64,000 nt of DNA from Rhizobium laguerreae (GTDB lineage: Bacteria > Pseudomonadota > Alphaproteobacteria > Rhizobiales > Rhizobiaceae): the NCBI RefSeq assembly GCF_002008165.1, contig NZ_MRDM01000032.1, positions 186,001 to 250,000 on the forward strand, given 5' to 3'. The stretch's first letter is position 1. Each line of letters begins with the position of its first letter. The notes beneath the pieces were generated by a model. The model saw nothing but the letters and a program-made list of their open reading frames with translations, did no database searches and was not told where the DNA came from. A program made the position numbers and the translations under genes. Below, piece after piece: positions 60,569 to 64,000 of this stretch.

Positions 60569-61024
60569 ATGACCTACGAGAAGATGCCCGGAGGTCCGGA
60601 ACTGCTGGCGTGGTTCGGCCAAAAGCCGACCTTTCATGACGCGGAAATTTTGAGTCTCGCTCTCAATCGCACTGGCATAAGCGAGCTGAAGATTCACGGC
60701 TGGATTGGCACCGACGCTGTTGATCAAGATGGCTATCGCGTCCTCGACAAGCACGCAGTCGTCACCTTCACCTTCGAAGATATTATGGACCTGCAGCTGG
60801 ACGGCTTCAGCCGTCAGAACGTGATCAACGGTCTCGTCCTCCGCTATGCAGCTGATCGCGGTCGAGCCAGCTACTATGCCCTGCCAAAAGGACCAGAAGA
60901 CATCGAAATCGAGCTCCGACCCTGTTACGGGCTGGATGGTTTCATCCGCGCGAAGAAAGTCACCGTGACGTTCCGTCCGGGTCGTCCTGCTGACGACAAA
61001 CTAACCGCCGCAGCGGTCCCTTGA
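60569..61024 (+). CDS. Hypothetical protein, possibly Imm50-like
   Basis: The 151-residue protein begins TYEKMPGGPELLAWFGQKPTFHDAEILSLALNR and contains KHAVVTFTFEDIMDLQLDGFSRQNVINGL. The FHDAEI and 'L-L-F-NVI' pattern reminds me of Imm50-type immunity proteins, but I cannot confirm this by eye. No toxin gene is adjacent. No clean ribosome-binding site precedes the ATG. Codon bias supports a real gene. Confidence 0.55.
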   Translation: MTYEKMPGGPELLAWFGQKPTFHDAEILSLALNRTGISELKIHGWIGTDAVDQDGYRVLDKHAVVTFTFEDIMDLQLDGFSRQNVINGLVLRYAADRGRASYYALPKGPEDIEIELRPCYGLDGFIRAKKVTVTFRPGRPADDKLTAAAVP

Positions 61025-61059
61025 AGAAAGCTTGCTTCTCGACTTTGGTTCTGCCCAAC

Positions 61060-61898
61060 TCATAGCCTGTCCTGGCGCTTCTCCCGTGACATCAGTTGGC
61101 TGGCGAATGCAGCGGAGAGCGCGTCGTCGGCATACTCAAACGTACCGGCTGTTTTGACCTCCATAGCGGCGCGCATCAACGCACCCAGCGCGGCCCGCGC
61201 GAAAGAGCCGCCGACACTCACGCGGCGCACGCCGACGCTCGACAGTTCGGCAACAGAGTATTTTCGCCCTTTCAAACCCATGACCACGTTGACTGGCTTG
61301 TCCACGGCTGCACAGACGGTTCTGATTGCCTCGATATCAGGCAAGCCGGGGCGTAAAGTACATCTGCCCCAGCGGCCGAAAACGCCTGCAGCCTTTCGAT
61401 GGTATCGTCCGGATCGGGTCTCTCCCAAAGATAGTTCTCCGCCCGCGCCGTGAGTAGGAAAGGCAGACCGCGTGCAGCCTCTGCTGCAGCATGGATGCGC
61501 TCGACGGCTTGCGACAGCTCGTAGATCGGGGCAGCAGAATTCCCTGTTGCGTCTTCGATCGATCCGCCGACAAGTCCGGTTTCGCAGGCCAAGCGGATGG
61601 TTTCCGCACAGGTTTCTGGCGACGCACCGAAGCCATCTTCAAGGTCGGCAGAGACAGGAAGATCCGTAGCACGGATGATCTCGGCAGCGTTCTCAAGAAC
61701 CTCATCCCGTCCAAGGCTCGCGAATGAATCCAACTTGCCTTTGGAAAAGGCGTAACCCGCGCTGGTGGTCGCGAGCGCCTCGAAGCCAAGGCTTGCGAGA
61801 AGGCGAGCCGAACCGGCGTCCCATGGGTTGGGGATGACAAAGGCGCTGTCTCCCTGGTGAAGTGCCTTCAGTCGCTCGAACTTGGCCCATTGATCCAT
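61060..61898 (-). pseudogene. Isocitrate lyase/PEP mutase-family protein, frameshifted
   Basis: The first part (61898 to about 61350) reads as a normal PEP-mutase-family TIM barrel: VIPNPWDAGSARLLASLGF, TTSAGYAFSKG, VSADLEDGFGASPE, VGGSIEDATG, LLTARAENYLW. It then reads GADVLYAP and goes off frame. The expected continuation, GLPDIEAIRTVCAAVDKPVNVVM to the normal C-terminus ending near 61060, is in the adjacent frame. Loss of one G in a run of CCCGG (61346-61352) explains it. It is either a recent pseudogene or a sequencing error in a homopolymer. The intact gene would have about 279 residues. Confidence 0.8.
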
Positions 61899-62082
61899 AA
61901 ATGCCTCTTGCGGTCACTGAGGGTGAGAGTAGCACCATGGGAACGAAATATGAACAAGCTCACAAACTTGCTTCGGCGAGAATAGCGACAATGTCCGCTC
62001 GGGCCGCTGGACCAGACATGAGTCCGCACCAGAGGCCGAAACCAGCTGTTACCCATCTCTTCGGTACGGACACTTGAAATGG

Positions 62083-62159
<77 letters not shown>

Positions 62160-62216
62160 GTCCGGCGGCCGCGTCTCACGAGCGCGACCGGATGCGGCAT
62201 ATCTGGACCAGAAATC

Positions 62217-62522
62217 TCAATGCGTCCAGGGCTGCGTGCGCGTATAGCGGAAATTGTCCGGATAGGCGACGACCTGGCGGACCGGATCCTTCGGTGCGAT
62301 GACGCGGTATTCGATGCCGTTGCGCTGGGCGTAGGCTTCGGCGAGTTCCTGCGTTTCGAAGGTGAGCTTCACCTGCTGGCGCATATCGCCCGAGGAGGTA
62401 TAGCCCATGATCGGATCGATCTTGCGCGCCGACTCCTGATCGTATTCAAGCACCCAGAGATGGGTCTTGGCCTTGCCGGACTGCATGGCGGTCTTGGCTG
62501 GACGATAGATCTTGGCAGACAT
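62217..62522 (-). CDS. NADH dehydrogenase accessory subunit, NDUFS4-like (ETC complex I subunit)
   Basis: The 101-residue protein begins MSAKIYRPAKTAMQSGKAKTHLWVLEYD and contains MGYTSSGDMRQQVKLTFETQELAEAYAQRNGIEYRVI, the NDUFS4 (18-kDa subunit) pattern shared with alphaproteobacteria. It is expected to sit on the peripheral arm of complex I. A tRNA-Arg gene lies just downstream on the same strand. Confidence 0.93.
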   Translation of the reverse strand: MSAKIYRPAKTAMQSGKAKTHLWVLEYDQESARKIDPIMGYTSSGDMRQQVKLTFETQELAEAYAQRNGIEYRVIAPKDPVRQVVAYPDNFRYTRTQPWTH

Positions 62523-62863
62523 GACTGCAGCGTCTCCGACTATGCGGGCAGCGCCCGCCTTTCATGGTCTCAATCCCGTTGCCGGCCCGTTCTCGGGCCT
62601 TGGCATCATCGCTGAGGATAATGCCAAGAGATGAATTTTGCTTAGCCGCGAATCCCCGCTTTTTCAAGACAAAAGGCGGTGTGCGACACGGCTGCCGACT
62701 CCGTTCGCATGACGGCCGACACTGCCTCCCTTTCAAATCCGGTGATTGCCGGCCGGATTTCGCAATATTCCCGCTTGTCTCACCTTGTGATCACAACCTG
62801 ATTGCCGCTGCCTTCCCTCGGCACTAGTTTACGGCTCAATCGATTTCAGTGGATTTGCAGCTC
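62523..62863. other. Intergenic region upstream of NDUFS4-like gene
   Basis: This 341-bp gap holds no convincing coding frame or RNA. It must contain the promoter of the NDUFS4-like gene on the minus strand and possibly one for the small open frame at 62864 on the plus strand. Confidence 0.35.
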
Positions 62864-62977
62864 ATGATGAGACGTTCGGCGGAGTTCAATGCCATTGTCA
62901 TAGGCGCTAGCATCACGGCGTTCTTCTACGTTGCCATCAGCTACGCCCAATATATCGGCCTGATCGCCCACGGCTAA
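62864..62977 (+). CDS. Possible 37-residue single-span membrane peptide
   Basis: The frame starts ATGATG and encodes MMRRSAEFNAIVIGASITAF followed by FYVAISYAQYIGLIAHG. A basic N-terminus (two Arg) is followed by one hydrophobic segment of about 20 residues, a common layout for small membrane proteins. No strong ribosome-binding site is seen (GTGGA lies 13-17 bp upstream). Too short to trust without conservation. Confidence 0.4.
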   Translation: MMRRSAEFNAIVIGASITAFFYVAISYAQYIGLIAHG

Positions 62978-63164
62978 GGTAGCCTTGTGCTGACGTACCA
63001 TTGCGCCAGGCAGACCGAACTCGTGCGCCCGGCAAGCAGCCTGGCGGCCTATCAAGATTTTTCTGTCTTGCATCCACAGGTCCGGCGAGGAATCTTCGGC
63101 CAGAGCTGGATTTATGGGTTGCGACGGCGAAGTGAACCGTGTATCTCCCCTGCCATTCACGGCA

Positions 63165-63241
<77 letters not shown>

Positions 63242-63303
63242 TTCAATATCCCGATATTCTCGAATTCCTTGACAGGCGCAGCGCAGCTTGTGGTCGCGCG
63301 CCG

Positions 63304-63792
63304 TCACTTCGCCTTCTTCGTCGTCGTGGCGCTGACGATCCTGTCGCCGGGCTTGATTCCGAGTTTGGCAACGATACCGCCATTGAGTTCGACGACGTAT
63401 TTCACCGCAACCATCGAATCGATGATGTCACGCGAATAGGGCACTGCCTTTTCCTTGATGTGGCGGATCGTGCCGGTGTCGTCGGCAAAAAGCATGTCGA
63501 GCGGCAGGATGGTGTTTTCCATCCACATGGTGACGCGCCGCGGCTGGTCGAAATCGAAGATCATGCCGGCATCATCGGCCATCGTCTTGCGAAACATCAG
63601 GCCGTGGGCGCGCTGATCCGGGGTCGAGGCGATTTCGACGGTGAAATGCAACACCTTGCCCGCAGCGGTCTGGATCAGCAGCGGCTCCTTGTCGAACCGC
63701 ATCTCCTCTTGAGCCAACGCCGGCAGCGCGACCATGAAAAAAAGCGCCAGGATGGCGCTTCTGATAGCATCAATTAGGATTAGGCCGCGCAT
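63304..63792 (-). CDS. DUF192-family exported protein
   Basis: The 162-residue protein has a signal peptide (about 1-27, ending LPALAQ), then the DUF192 core: IASTPDQRAHGLMFRKTMADDAGMIFDFDQPRRVTMWMENTILPLDMLFAD and a late EKAVPYS. The family is widespread and of unknown function. It starts 1 bp after the stop of the upstream cold-shock gene, so the two form an operon. Confidence 0.9.
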   Translation of the reverse strand: MRGLILIDAIRSAILALFFMVALPALAQEEMRFDKEPLLIQTAAGKVLHFTVEIASTPDQRAHGLMFRKTMADDAGMIFDFDQPRRVTMWMENTILPLDMLFADDTGTIRHIKEKAVPYSRDIIDSMVAVKYVVELNGGIVAKLGIKPGDRIVSATTTKKAK

Positions 63793-63793
63793 G

Positions 63794-64000
63794 TTAGTGC
63801 GACCGGCTTGCCGGGCTCGGAACGTCGGGATGGATCTCTGCGGCCATCAGGCCCTTTTCGCCGTCGCCGAAGCGGACGAGAACCACCTGGCCGGGGCGGA
63901 GCTCCGTCAGGCCGAAGCGGCGCAGCGTCTCCATGTGCACGAAGATATCTTCGGTGCCCTCGCCGCGGGTCAGGAACCCAAAGCCCTTGGTGCGGTTGAA
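63794..64000 (-). CDS. Cold-shock-domain protein (3' part only)
   Basis: The gene runs off the right edge; the last 68 codons are present. They read FNRTKGFGFLTRGEGTEDIFVHMETLRRFG, with the RNP-1 (KGFGF) and RNP-2 (DIFVHM) motifs of a cold-shock domain, and end PDVPSPASRSH. Rhizobial proteins of this kind often have two cold-shock domains; this would be the second. It is coupled to the DUF192 gene with a 1-bp gap. Confidence 0.88.
   Translation of the reverse strand, partial: FNRTKGFGFLTRGEGTEDIFVHMETLRRFGLTELRPGQVVLVRFGDGEKGLMAAEIHPDVPSPASRSH

Overview
The window looks like a stretch of the core chromosome of a fast-growing Rhizobium, most likely of the R. leguminosarum / R. etli group. The evidence is the high-GC coding bias, a fused ispDF gene, an E1-beta pyruvate dehydrogenase subunit carrying its own lipoyl domain, the alphaproteobacterial lipid A gene lpxI inside the lpx cluster, a complete aapJQMP general amino-acid transporter operon, and intergenic palindromic mosaic repeats of the rhizobial RIME type. 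Almost every gene has a recognisable chromosomal housekeeping family. There is no phage, plasmid, transposase or CRISPR signal.

Layout. Positions 1-2165 hold the 5' end of dusB on the minus strand, then ispDF and cinA on the plus strand. Positions 2177-12222 form a minus-strand block around pyruvate oxidation: pdhA-pdhB-pdhC, a GDSL esterase, a GNAT acetyltransferase, lpdA, two small GlsB-type membrane proteins and lipA. It ends in two tandem P-loop kinase-like genes and ratA. Positions 12368-15979 carry ftsB, eno, kdsA and a VOC protein. lexA (plus) and comEC (minus) meet tail to tail at 16.9 kb, and gltA and lpxB meet tail to tail at 20.9 kb. Positions 20922-34158 are a classic minus-strand envelope and translation block: rpsB, tsf, pyrH, frr, uppS, cdsA, rseP, bamA, lpxD, fabZ, lpxA, lpxI, lpxB.

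Positions 34340-38724 hold a tightly coupled four-gene operon: TelA-like protein, a lipoprotein with a solute-binding and a von Willebrand A domain, an XpaC-like membrane protein, and a second Tat-type solute-binding-like protein. This is the least understood multi-gene system in the window. eipB, ridA, a glycerophosphodiesterase, a FemAB-like protein, a HIT protein and a Dabb protein follow. Then come clpA/clpS, a phasin with a perfect inverted repeat in its leader, cysE, an alpha/beta hydrolase, an NDUFS6-like zinc protein, a flavin monooxygenase, metC and aapJQMP.

Positions 56738-61898 are the most accessory part. They hold a secreted protein built from eight 14-residue glycine-rich repeats, a DUF3597 protein, several small secreted or orphan proteins, a DUF982 protein and a frameshifted PEP-mutase-family gene. 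The window closes with tRNA-Arg, an NDUFS4-like gene, a possible 37-residue membrane peptide, tRNA-Pro, a DUF192 gene and the 3' end of a cold-shock-domain gene.

Functional links. pdhABC, lpdA and lipA supply and lipoylate the pyruvate dehydrogenase complex, whose acetyl-CoA feeds gltA. fabZ, lpxA, lpxD, lpxI, lpxB and kdsA make lipid A and Kdo, while bamA, rseP, uppS, cdsA and eipB maintain the envelope. The clpS-clpA pair and lexA represent proteolysis and the SOS response.
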